A model generated the notes under the pieces. That model ran no database searches, was not told the DNA's origin, and was given only the letters and a program-made list of their open reading frames with translations. A stretch of 15,807 nucleotides of DNA from PLA2 sp036273915 (GTDB taxonomy: Bacteria; Planctomycetota; PLA2): the NCBI GenBank assembly GCA_036273915.1, contig DASUGR010000153.1:1-15807 (forward strand), written 5' to 3'. This document shows positions 7,708 to 15,155 of this stretch, one piece after another. Made by a program: the position numbers and the translations under genes. Position 1 is the stretch's first letter; the number at the start of each line of letters is the position of its first letter.

Positions 7708-7811
7708 GACGCCAGCCCGGCTTTGCGAGGCCCGGCGAGGGGGCGTTGGCGCGACATTCGCGTTCCGCAAACCGCGCCACCCGGCCGGCGGTCTGTTTCA
7801 ATGGTGCGGTT

Positions 7812-7828
7812 GGGAGGCGAGCACGGAG
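7812..7828 (+). promoter_or_regulatory. Ribosome-binding region of gltA
   Basis: There are two purine-rich stretches: GGGAGG (7812-7817) is 12 nt before the ATG at 7830, and GGAG (7825-7828) is 7 nt before the ATG at 7836. Spacing favours the second ATG as the start of citrate synthase. Confidence 0.5.
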
Positions 7829-7835
7829 CATGACG

Positions 7836-9101
7836 ATGAACGAGAGTGTCGAGCTGCGCTACGGGGACAAGACCTTCTCCTACCCGGTGATCAAGGGGAG
7901 CGAGGGCGAGAAGGGGGTGGATATCGGCAAGCTGCGGGCCCAGACCGGGCTCGTGACGTTCGACCCCGGCTACGGCAACACCGGATCCTGCAAGAGCTCG
8001 ATCACCTTCATCGACGGCGAGAAGGGGATCCTCCGCTACCGCGGCTACCCGATCGACGAGCTGGCGGAGAAGAGCAGCTTCCTCGAGGTGTGCCAGCTGC
8101 TCATCGCGGGCGAGCTCCCGCCGACGAAGGCGCTCGACGGGTTCCGCGCCGACGTCACGCGGCACACGATGCTGCACGAGGACATGAAGAAGTTCTTCGA
8201 GGCGATGCCGAAGGGGGCGCACCCGATGCCGGTGCTCGCCGCGTCGGTCAGCGCGCTCGCGGCGTTCTACGAGCAGCCCGAGACGGACGACGACATCCGG
8301 ACGGCGGTCGTGCGGCTGATCGCGAAGATGCCGACGCTCGCGGCCTGGTCCTACAAGCACTCGATCGGCCAGCCGTTCATCTACCCGCGCAACGACCTCG
8401 ACTACGCGAGCAACCTCCTCCACATGATGTACGCGACGCCGTGCGAGCCCTACCGGGTCGACCCGGTCGTCGCCCGCGCGATCGACGTGCTCCTGATCCT
8501 GCACGCGGACCACGAGCAGAACTGCTCGACGAGCACGGTCCGGCTCGTCGGCTCGTCGCGCGCGCACCTCTACGCGAGCGTCTCCGCGGGCATCAGCGCG
8601 CTCTGGGGGCCGCTGCACGGCGGCGCCAACCAGGAGGTGATCGAGATGCTCGAGGCGATCGCGGCCGAGGGCGGCGGCGCCGAGCGGTTCCTCGCGCGCG
8701 CGAAGGACAAGAACGACACGACGCGGCTCATGGGCTTCGGCCACCGCGTCTACAAGAGCTACGACCCGCGCGCCTCGATCCTCAAGCGGACGTGCAAGGA
8801 CGTGATCTCGCGCCTCGGGACGTCGAGCGAGCTGCTCGACATCGCCATGAAGCTCGAGGAGATCACGCTCAAGGACGACTACTTCATCAGCCGGAAGCTC
8901 TACCCGAACGTCGACTTCTACTCGGGCGTGATCTACAAGGCCCTGGGCATCCCGACGGACATGTTCACGGTGATGTTCGCGCTCGGGCGCCTGCCGGGCT
9001 GGATCTCGCAGTGGATCGAGATGCGGCAGGACCCGTCGACCCGCATCGGCCGCCCGCGGCAGATCTACACGGGCCCGACCGAGCGGCACATCAAGCGGTA
9101 G
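7836..9101 (+). CDS. gltA: Citrate synthase (hexameric, type II)
   Basis: Citrate synthase condenses acetyl-CoA and oxaloacetate to citrate, the entry step of the TCA cycle in the cytoplasm. The 421-residue protein (423 if started at the ATG at 7830) matches the length of Gram-negative GltA (E. coli 427). The catalytic triad is present: His261 in 'GPLHGGAN', His303 in 'GFGHRVYKSYDPR', and Asp360 in 'NVDFYSG', each within three residues of the E. coli positions. The N-terminal domain 'GYGNTGSCKSSITFIDGEKG' followed by 'LRYRGYPI' is typical of the long type II enzymes, which in many Proteobacteria are NADH-sensitive. The gene appears monocistronic: it lies 179 nt after the decahaem stop and is convergent, 29 nt away, with the hybrid kinase gene. 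Nothing looks damaged. Confidence 0.98.
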   Translation: MNESVELRYGDKTFSYPVIKGSEGEKGVDIGKLRAQTGLVTFDPGYGNTGSCKSSITFIDGEKGILRYRGYPIDELAEKSSFLEVCQLLIAGELPPTKALDGFRADVTRHTMLHEDMKKFFEAMPKGAHPMPVLAASVSALAAFYEQPETDDDIRTAVVRLIAKMPTLAAWSYKHSIGQPFIYPRNDLDYASNLLHMMYATPCEPYRVDPVVARAIDVLLILHADHEQNCSTSTVRLVGSSRAHLYASVSAGISALWGPLHGGANQEVIEMLEAIAAEGGGAERFLARAKDKNDTTRLMGFGHRVYKSYDPRASILKRTCKDVISRLGTSSELLDIAMKLEEITLKDDYFISRKLYPNVDFYSGVIYKALGIPTDMFTVMFALGRLPGWISQWIEMRQDPSTRIGRPRQIYTGPTERHIKR

Positions 9102-9130
9102 CGATCCGGGGGGGCTCCGGGGGCGGCGCG

Positions 9131-11758
9131 TCAGTTGGCCGCGTGGGCCCCCGTCGGCGTGTCCAGGACCTCGCGGACCTTCCGCACGAGCGCATCGAGC
9201 GTGAACGGCTTGCCGAGGAAGGCCACGTCGTCGGTGCGCAGGTTCGCTTCCTTCATCGCGTTGTCCGCGTAGCCGGACATGAGGATCGCCCGGAGGCCCG
9301 GCTGCGTCGCCTTGAGCCTCGCGACGAGGTCGGGGCCGCCCATCTGGGGCATGACGACGTCGCTGACGACGAGCCCGATCGTGCCGCGCCCCCGGGCCGC
9401 GATCGCCAGGGCCTCCTGCCCGTTCCGCGTCTCGATGACCTCGTAGCCGCGCGAGCGCAGCGCCTGCAGGGCGAGCTTGCGCACGGCGTCCTCGTCCTCG
9501 ACGAGGAGGATCGTCTCGGATCCGCCCGGCGCCGACTCCGCGACGAGCGGGGGGACGGTCGCGCGGGGCGACCGGGTCGCGGCCGGGAGGTAGATCTTGA
9601 ATGTGGTGCCCCGCCCCGGCTCGCTGTAGAGCCAGATGTGTCCGCCCGCCTGCTTCACGATCCCGTAGACGGTGGAGAGGCCGAGCCCCGTGCCCCGTCC
9701 GGGGCCCTTCGTCGTGAAGAACGGCTCGAACATGCGTCGCCGCGTCTCCGCGTCCATCCCGATCCCGGTGTCCGTGATCGCGAACATCGAGTAGCGGCCG
9801 GGCCGGACCCCCTCGTGCGTCGCCGCGTACGCGTCGTCGAGCATGGCGTCCGCGGTCTCGAGCGTCAGGCGGCCGCCGTCCGGCATCGCGTCCCGGGCGT
9901 TCACGACGAGGTTGACGATCAGCTGCTCGAGATGGCCGGGATCGATGCGCACGTACGCCACGCCCTCTCCCGGCGCCGTGCACAGCTCGATGTCCTCCCG
10001 GAGGAGGCGCCGCAGCATGCGATCGAGCCCCGTCAGCGTCTCGTTGAGGTCGACCAGCGTCGGCTGCGTCACCTGCTTCCGGGAGAACGCGAGCAGCTGG
10101 CTCGTGAGGCGCGCGGCGCTCTCCGCGGCCCGCTGGATCTCCTCGAGCTCCTGCAGGAACGGGTTCGTGCCCTTGGACTCGGCGCGCAGCAGTTGGCAGT
10201 AGCCGAGGATGACCGTGAGCAGGTTGTTGAAGTCGTGCGCGACGCCGCCCGCGAGCTGCCCGACCGCCTCCAGCTTCTGCGAGCGCCGGAGCTGCTCCTC
10301 GAGGAGGAGGCGGGCCGAGATGTCGCGCACGAGGAGCAGCGAGGCCGCGCCCCCGTCGTGGACGAAGCGCGTCGCCGCGATCTCGACGTGGAGAGCCGAT
10401 CCGTCGAGCCGCGCGAGCCGCTGCTCCCGGGGCGCCGCGCTGCGCCCATCGTGCACGTCGCGGAGCCGCGCCTCCACCTCCGTCCGCGTGTCGGGGGGGC
10501 AGAGGTCGAGGAACCGCTTCCCGACGAGCGCGCCGGGGTCCGACGCCGCGAGGAGCGCTCCCGCCGCCGCGTTCGCGAACACGACCACCCCCTCCCGCTC
10601 GACGAGGATCGCGTCGGGGGAGAGGTCGACGAGGCTCCGATACCGTCCTTCGGCCTCGCGCCGCGCCCCGAGCGCCCGGCGCTGCTCCTCCTCCCGACGC
10701 TGCAGCGCCTCGGCCGTCTCGTTGAACGCGGTCGCCAGCTCGTCGAGTTCGCCGCCGCCGCCGTGCGCCGCGCATCGGGCGGAGAGGTCGCCCTCGCGGA
10801 CCTTCCGCGTCGCGCCGAGAAGCGCGCGGACCCGGCGCAGCAGGAACACGTCGCCCCCGAACCACGCCGCGAGGAGCGTCACGACCGCCACGATCCCGAG
10901 GCCGATGAGATGGAACAGGAAGGCCCGTTCGGCAGCCGCGACGGCGCTCTTCTCGTCGAGCCCGACCGCGAGGTACCCGCTCGGCTCGCTCGCCGTGCCC
11001 AGCCGGACGCAGCTGTAGATGCGCTCTACCCCGTCGCTCCCGCGCACCCGCCGCGGGCCGGCCTCGGCGGCCGCGACGAGCGCCGCGTGGTCGGGGAAGG
11101 GGTGTCCCGCGAGGTTCCCCGGGTCGGGGCGCCGCGAGAGAACCGTCCCGTGGCGGTCGGTGATGACGACGACCGCCTCGGGCGGCATCGCGACGTCGCC
11201 CTGGACCCTGCCGAACCACTCCAGGTCGAGCGCGGCGAAGATCACGGACACGAGCCGCCCCTCGTCGTCGAGGATCGGCTGGGCGAAGTTCACGGTCGCC
11301 TTGTGCGTGATGCGCCCGATCTGGTAGTCGCCGGTCGCGAAGGCGCGGCTCAGGACGGCGCGCAGGAACCAGGTCCGGTCGGCCGCGTTCTTCGTCTCCC
11401 AGCCGGGCAGCGCGCTCGCGAGGAAACGGCCGTCGGGCGCGGCGAGGCCGAAGTTCGCGTACGCGGGATGCTCCCGGATGAGGGCCTCGAACAGGCGCCC
11501 GCACGGCGCCGGGTCGGCGCGTCGCACCGCATCCACCTGCGCGAGCGTCGCGAGGAGCTGCCGCGTGCTCTCCACGAGCTGCTCCTTGGCCGCCGCGGTC
11601 GCGCGTGCCAGACGTTCGACCTCCGCCGTCGCGTGGTCGCGCTCGATCTGACGCTGCTCGGCGGCGGCGACGCAGAGCAGCGCGAGCGCCGGCACGACGG
11701 CCAGCAGCACGAGCAGCAAGAGCCTCGTGCGGACGCGCGAGAACAGCGGGACTCCCAA
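9131..11758 (-). CDS. Hybrid sensor histidine kinase (Cache-like sensor, HAMP, PAS, HisKA, HATPase, receiver)
   Basis: This 875-residue protein starts at TTG, with GGGGGA 6 nt upstream. Membrane helices at about 12-32 and 281-302 flank an extracytoplasmic region of about 250 residues with a double-Cache-like pattern ('TKNAADRTWFLRAV', 'ILDDEGRLVSVIFAALDL'). HAMP (about 303-356) and PAS (about 370-482) follow. The kinase core has 'VAHDFNN' (phospho-acceptor His508), the N box (Asn616, Asn620), 'DTGIGM' (663-668), 'FEPFFTTK' and 'GTGLGLS'. The C-terminal receiver (about 748-865) has the acidic pair at 755-757, phospho-acceptor Asp800, Ser828 and Lys850. All key residues are intact, so it should sense an outside small ligand and run an internal phosphorelay. 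No separate response regulator or phosphotransfer gene lies beside it, so the output target is unknown. The HDFNN motif and overall layout resemble CckA-like hybrid kinases, but orthology is not claimed. Confidence 0.95.
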   Translation of the reverse strand: MGVPLFSRVRTRLLLLVLLAVVPALALLCVAAAEQRQIERDHATAEVERLARATAAAKEQLVESTRQLLATLAQVDAVRRADPAPCGRLFEALIREHPAYANFGLAAPDGRFLASALPGWETKNAADRTWFLRAVLSRAFATGDYQIGRITHKATVNFAQPILDDEGRLVSVIFAALDLEWFGRVQGDVAMPPEAVVVITDRHGTVLSRRPDPGNLAGHPFPDHAALVAAAEAGPRRVRGSDGVERIYSCVRLGTASEPSGYLAVGLDEKSAVAAAERAFLFHLIGLGIVAVVTLLAAWFGGDVFLLRRVRALLGATRKVREGDLSARCAAHGGGGELDELATAFNETAEALQRREEEQRRALGARREAEGRYRSLVDLSPDAILVEREGVVVFANAAAGALLAASDPGALVGKRFLDLCPPDTRTEVEARLRDVHDGRSAAPREQRLARLDGSALHVEIAATRFVHDGGAASLLLVRDISARLLLEEQLRRSQKLEAVGQLAGGVAHDFNNLLTVILGYCQLLRAESKGTNPFLQELEEIQRAAESAARLTSQLLAFSRKQVTQPTLVDLNETLTGLDRMLRRLLREDIELCTAPGEGVAYVRIDPGHLEQLIVNLVVNARDAMPDGGRLTLETADAMLDDAYAATHEGVRPGRYSMFAITDTGIGMDAETRRRMFEPFFTTKGPGRGTGLGLSTVYGIVKQAGGHIWLYSEPGRGTTFKIYLPAATRSPRATVPPLVAESAPGGSETILLVEDEDAVRKLALQALRSRGYEVIETRNGQEALAIAARGRGTIGLVVSDVVMPQMGGPDLVARLKATQPGLRAILMSGYADNAMKEANLRTDDVAFLGKPFTLDALVRKVREVLDTPTGAHAAN

Positions 11759-11783
11759 GCCGTATCCCCCGGTGGGGAGATCG
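11759..11783 (-). promoter_or_regulatory. Ribosome-binding site of the kinase gene, inside a potential hairpin
   Basis: On the minus strand GGGGGA (complement of 11765-11770) sits 6 nt before the TTG start. Directly upstream, after a 3-nt loop, is CTCCCC, which can pair with it (four G-C pairs plus a G-U). The site could therefore be partly masked in the mRNA. The hairpin is short and its effect is unproven. Confidence 0.35.
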
Positions 11784-11797
11784 GCAGCCCGGCGCCG

Positions 11798-11811
11798 CCC
11801 CCTTTAGGGGG
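11798..11811. other. 5-bp perfect inverted repeat with 4-nt loop between pyrH and the kinase gene
   Basis: CCCCC-TTTA-GGGGG lies 40 nt upstream of the kinase start and 64 nt past the UMP kinase stop. A GGCGG-CCCCT-CCGCC repeat (11861-11875) also overlaps the pyrH stop codon. Neither is followed by a T run on the minus strand, so these are weak candidates for a terminator or a structured leader. Confidence 0.3.
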
Positions 11812-11874
11812 AAATCAGCGTCGCAATACGGTGACAGACAATGACTTGCGTCGGACCGCGGGCGGCCCCTCCGC

Positions 11875-13155
11875 CTACCGGACGACCGAGCCGACGCGCT
11901 CGCCCTTCACCACGCGCAGGATGTTGCCGCGGTCCTGCAGCTTGAAGACGTGGATCGGCATCCGGTTGGTCATGCAGAGCGAGAACGCGGTCGCGTCCAT
12001 CACCTCGAGGCGGCGCTGCAGCGCGTCCTCGAACGACAGCTCGGGGAGCTTCGTCGCCTTCTTGTCCTTCGCCGGGTCCGCCGTGTAGATCCCGTCCACC
12101 TGCGTGGCCTTGAGCAGCGCGTCCGCCCGCATCTCAGCCGCGCGGAGGGCCGCGGCCGTGTCGGTCGTGAAGTAGGGGTTCCCCGTGCCGGCCGCGAAGA
12201 TCACGATCCGCTTCCGCTCGAGGTGGCGGTCCGCGCGCCGCTTGATGAACGGCTCCGCGACCTCGCGCATCTCGATGGCCGTCATGAGCCGCGTCGCCAC
12301 CGAGAGCTTCTCGATCGCGTCCTGGAGCGCGAGCGCGTTGATCACGGTGGCGAGCATCCCCATGTGGTCCGCCGCCACGCGGTCGAGCCCCTTCTCCGTC
12401 CCCCGGATTCCCCGGAAGATGTTGCCGCCGCCGACGACCACGGCCATCTCGACGCCAAGGTCGTGCACCTCCTTGAGCTCCGCGGCCACGTCCGCGACCG
12501 CGGTCGCGTCGATGCCATACTCGCTGCGGCCCATCAAGGCCTCGCCGGACAGCTTCAGGAGGATCCGCTTCATCGCGGGAGGGGTCTTCTTCACGCCGCT
12601 ATCGCCGTTCGCGCCGGGCGCGGCGTGCACCCGCTCCCCCCGGCCCCGGAAGAGCTCCTCCTGGACCTCCCGGTCCGTGAGGACGCGCTCCATCGAGTCG
12701 AGGAGGGCCTCGTGCCGCCGCGTCACCTCCGCGAGGGCCTCATTCCTATCATGGAGGCCGTCCGCGAGCGAGCGGGCCAGCGCGAACGACATCTTGGCGG
12801 CCACGCCCTCGCCGGCCGCGACGAGCCGGTCGATCGCCTCGCGCGGCAGCGAGAAGAGCGAGCCGGACTTCACGCAACGACCGACCTGCGGATCCCCCTG
12901 CCCGAGGAAGCAGAGCGCGTTCAAGGTTGCGCCGGCGGTCGCGACGGCCCCCCGGCCCCCCCCGTTTCCGGCGCCCGTGACGGAGAGCTTCCCGGTCAGG
13001 AGGAAGTTCAGCTCCTTGGGCCCGAGCTCGATCTTTTCCCCTTTCTCGATCGACCGCAGCTCGCCGAGGTCGACGAGCAGCCGGAGCTCCGCCGCGGACA
13101 GCCCCGCGAGGGCATGGCAGTTCCCCAGCCGGAGGGCAAGGACGTCCGGGTTCAC
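11875..13155 (-). CDS. pyrH: UMP kinase with N-terminal cyclic-nucleotide-binding-like domain (fusion)
   Basis: This continuous 426-codon frame starts at GTG, with AGGG 6 nt upstream. Residues 195-426 are a complete bacterial UMP kinase (UMP + ATP to UDP + ADP, pyrimidine nucleotide synthesis, cytoplasm): 'MKRILLKLSGEALMG', 'GGGNIFRG' (242-249), 'DHMGMLATVINALALQ' (263-278), 'GTGNPYFTTDTAA' (323-335) and 'DGIYTADP' (354-361). Normal UMP kinases are about 235-245 residues and begin at the MKR. Here about 194 residues precede it. Residues 15-135 read like a CNB domain ('GLSAAELRLLVDLG', 'IEKGEKIELG', 'LNFLLTGKLSV', then a C-terminal helix), followed by a charged helical linker (136-180). The phosphate-binding cassette is degenerate: no FGE and no RAAT, only 'FLGQGDPQVGRCV'. 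No stop codon or obvious second ribosome-binding site separates the parts, although internal initiation at the ATG at 12573 cannot be excluded. It lies 45 nt after the M32 peptidase gene, probably in one transcript. Confidence 0.9.
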   Translation of the reverse strand: MNPDVLALRLGNCHALAGLSAAELRLLVDLGELRSIEKGEKIELGPKELNFLLTGKLSVTGAGNGGGRGAVATAGATLNALCFLGQGDPQVGRCVKSGSLFSLPREAIDRLVAAGEGVAAKMSFALARSLADGLHDRNEALAEVTRRHEALLDSMERVLTDREVQEELFRGRGERVHAAPGANGDSGVKKTPPAMKRILLKLSGEALMGRSEYGIDATAVADVAAELKEVHDLGVEMAVVVGGGNIFRGIRGTEKGLDRVAADHMGMLATVINALALQDAIEKLSVATRLMTAIEMREVAEPFIKRRADRHLERKRIVIFAAGTGNPYFTTDTAAALRAAEMRADALLKATQVDGIYTADPAKDKKATKLPELSFEDALQRRLEVMDATAFSLCMTNRMPIHVFKLQDRGNILRVVKGERVGSVVR

Positions 13156-13200
13156 CGGTAGCCCTATCGGCGTCGCGGCGGGGGGCGCTATACCCCGGGG

Positions 13201-14712
13201 TCAGAGGCCGTAGACGTCCGCGGCGCGCCCCTCGAGGTGGGAGAGGAGGGGTTCCGGGGAGGGGAGGGCCCCGGCGGCCCGCTCGATGAGCTCCTTGGCG
13301 CGGTACCGGCGGCCGTGCCGGTGGATGCGTTCGTGGAGCCAGTCCTTGAGCGGCCCGAACTCGCCCCGCGCGAACGCGGCGTCGAGGTCGCCGAGGTCTT
13401 TCCGCGCGCGGTCGAAGAGCTGCGCCGCGTACACGTTGCCGAGCGTGTAGGTCGGGAAGTAGCCGACGAGGCAGATGCTCCAGTGGATGTCCTGGAGGCA
13501 GCCCTCCGCGTCGTCCGTCGGCGTCATGCCGAACGACGCCTTGAACCGCTCGTTCCACGCGCCCGGGAGGTCTTCCGGCGCGAGGTCTTTCCTGAGCAGC
13601 GCCTGCTCGAGGTCGAAGCGGAGGAAGATGTGCAGGTTGTAGGTCACCTCGTCCGCGTCGACGCGGATGAAGCTCGGGCGCACCTCGTTGACGGCGCGGT
13701 AGAGGGCTTCGGGCGTCGCGCCGTCCAGCGCGCCCGGGAAGGCCTTCCGGGCGAGCGGGAGGATGTGGCGCCAGAAGCCGAGGCTCCTCCCGACCAGGTT
13801 CTCGAGGAGGCGGCTCTGGGACTCGTGGACGCCGAAGGAGCACGCGTCGCAGAGCGGCGTGCCGAAGTGGTCCTTCGGGAGCCCCTGCTCGTAGATCCCG
13901 TGGCCGGCCTCGTGGAGCGCGCTATAGAGCCCGTCGGCGAACGCCCGTTCCTGGTACCGCGACGTGAGGCGGATGTCGTCCGGCGAGAGCGTCGAGCAGA
14001 AGGGGTGGAGCGTGTCGTCGAGCGTCCCGCGCGCGTAGTCGAAGCCGATCGCCGTGGTCGCGGTCTTGGCGAACGCGCGCTGCGCGTCGAGCGGGCACGG
14101 CCGGGAGAGCGGCGCGGTGTCGACCGTGCGCCCCGAGGCCTCGATGCGCCGGAGCAGCGACCGGAGCGCCGTCTCGAGCGGCCCGAAGATGTTGCGGATC
14201 TCCGCCGAGGTCTGGCCCGGCTCGTAGTCCTCGACGAGAGCGTCGTAGGGGGACTCCCCGCGCGACAGCGCCTCGCCCCAGCGCCGCATCAGGTGAAACA
14301 CCTTCGTGAGCCAGGGGAGGAAGATCGCGAAGTCGCGCTTCTCCCGCGCGTCGGCCCACGCCTCGCGCGCGAGCGACCGGAGCTTGGCGCGCTCCGCGGC
14401 GAGCTTCGCCGGGATCCGCGTCGCGCGGTCGTGATCGTGCTTCGCCTCGCGCAGGATCGCCGCCTCGTCGGAGTCGGGCGGGCGGCCCTCCGCGAGCGGC
14501 TGCGCTTCCTCGAGGAGGCGGCCGAGCGTGCGCGAGGACCGCTTCCTGTGGAGCACCTCAGCGAGCTGGGCGAGCTGCGTGGCGCGCAGCGCGGCGCCGC
14601 CCGGCGGCATGTGCGTCTCCTGGTCCCAGTCGAGGAGGCTGATCGTCGCGGACAGGGTGCCGCAGTCGCGGAGGTGGTCGAGGAGCTTCCGGAACGCCCG
14701 TTCGGCCCGCAT
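13201..14712 (-). CDS. Metallocarboxypeptidase, family M32 (carboxypeptidase Taq type)
   Basis: This is a 503-residue zinc (or cobalt) carboxypeptidase that removes C-terminal residues from peptides, predicted cytoplasmic (no signal peptide). The family's signature motifs are all present: HPF (236-238), DIRLT (246-250), HEAGH (267-271; the HEXXH metal site with catalytic Glu268) and HESQSR (296-301). The N-terminal 'LLDWDQETHMPPGGA' and the C-terminal 'EVTYNLHIFLRF' are also typical, and the length matches the roughly 500-residue family. An upstream in-frame GTG at 14739 would add nine residues. Neither start has a Shine-Dalgarno, and 14712 is chosen because family proteins begin near 'YxxLLxHLRE'. 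It is upstream of and probably co-transcribed with the UMP kinase fusion gene. The functional link between them is not obvious; peptide scavenging is the usual assumption for M32. Confidence 0.95.
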   Translation of the reverse strand: MRAERAFRKLLDHLRDCGTLSATISLLDWDQETHMPPGGAALRATQLAQLAEVLHRKRSSRTLGRLLEEAQPLAEGRPPDSDEAAILREAKHDHDRATRIPAKLAAERAKLRSLAREAWADAREKRDFAIFLPWLTKVFHLMRRWGEALSRGESPYDALVEDYEPGQTSAEIRNIFGPLETALRSLLRRIEASGRTVDTAPLSRPCPLDAQRAFAKTATTAIGFDYARGTLDDTLHPFCSTLSPDDIRLTSRYQERAFADGLYSALHEAGHGIYEQGLPKDHFGTPLCDACSFGVHESQSRLLENLVGRSLGFWRHILPLARKAFPGALDGATPEALYRAVNEVRPSFIRVDADEVTYNLHIFLRFDLEQALLRKDLAPEDLPGAWNERFKASFGMTPTDDAEGCLQDIHWSICLVGYFPTYTLGNVYAAQLFDRARKDLGDLDAAFARGEFGPLKDWLHERIHRHGRRYRAKELIERAAGALPSPEPLLSHLEGRAADVYGL

Positions 14713-14859
14713 GGGGGAGTAGGCTAGCAGAGGCCTCACGACCCGAGCGGCGCGCGCATCGCGGCCCCCGGTTCACCCGAACCAGGCCCTCAACGAGGTG
14801 CCTCCCGCTGATCCCGCGCGGGTTCCCGGGGTCGTGTTCGTCTACGGCGTCTCCTGCGT

Positions 14860-14893
14860 CTACCACTTCTACCATTTGCGCAGCGCTAGCGCA
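14860..14893. promoter_or_regulatory. Repeat and palindrome upstream of the toxin-antitoxin-like pair
   Basis: The 209-nt gap between the divergent M32 and DUF433 genes contains a tandem 9-mer, CTACCACTT then CTACCATTT (14860-14877). Immediately after it comes TGCGC-AGCGCTA-GCGCA (14877-14893), which includes the perfect 10-bp palindrome GCGCTAGCGC (14883-14892). Toxin-antitoxin operons usually repress themselves through such palindromes, so this is a candidate operator. No -35/-10 pair is clear. Confidence 0.35.
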
Positions 14894-14921
14894 TCAGCCG
14901 CCGGCCGCCCGTCGGGGTAGG

Positions 14922-15155
14922 ATGTGGCCGGTGGACTACAGCAAGATCATCGTCATCGAGCCCGGCAAGCGGAGCGGGAAGCCCTGCATCCGCGGCCTGC
15001 GGATCACGGTGTCGGACGTGCTCGACTACCTAGCCTCCGGGATGACCGAGGGGGAGATCCTCGCGGACTTCCCCGAGCTCACGTCCGAGGACATCCGCGC
15101 GTGCCTCGCGTTCGCCGCTGACCGCGAGCGGCGGATGACGAACCTGCCCACGTGA
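14922..15155 (+). CDS. DUF433 protein, probable antitoxin
   Basis: This 77-residue protein contains 'IIVIEPGKRSGKPCIRGLRI', then 'LDYLASGMTEGEILADFPEL' and 'EDIRACLAFAADRE'. That is the complete DUF433 signature, a small helix-turn-helix-like family that pairs with PIN-like toxins (VapB-like). The ATG at 14922 gives 77 residues. A GTG at 14931 (giving VDYSKII) is also plausible, because AGGA (14919-14922) lies 8 nt before it and many family members begin there. The stop overlaps the GTG start of the next gene (GTGA, 4 nt), so the two are translated together. By analogy it binds and silences the downstream protein and may repress its own promoter; this is inferred from family and layout. Confidence 0.88.
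   Translation: MWPVDYSKIIVIEPGKRSGKPCIRGLRITVSDVLDYLASGMTEGEILADFPELTSEDIRACLAFAADRERRMTNLPT

Noticed and set aside
7746..7775. TTGGCG as a possible -35 box for gltA
   Set aside because: No acceptable -10 element at 16-18 nt spacing; a promoter call is not supported.
9102..9130. G-rich run between convergent gltA and kinase stops as a terminator
   Set aside because: The 29-nt gap is GGGG/CCGGGG-rich but forms no clear stem with a T run on either strand.
7623..12088. Two very long open frames, one on each strand (about 1293 and 1332 codons), spanning gltA, the kinase and beyond
   Set aside because: They cross several well-recognised genes on other frames and are Arg/Pro/Ala-rich with no domain pattern. 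They are GC-rich shadow frames.
14810..14835. GGGTTCCCGGGG stretch resembling a tRNA T-arm
   Set aside because: No matching acceptor stem, anticodon arm or D-arm can be folded around it.
14558..14875. 105-codon minus-strand frame upstream of the M32 gene
   Set aside because: Most of it overlaps the M32 N-terminus in another frame. The part in the intergenic gap has no recognisable domain or ribosome-binding site.
14798..14920. Short plus-strand frame (ending TAG at 14918-14920) that could be a leader peptide, with 'VYHFYHL' from the 9-mer repeat
   Set aside because: There is no ribosome-binding site, no recognisable family and no conserved start. It is more economically explained as intergenic repeats.
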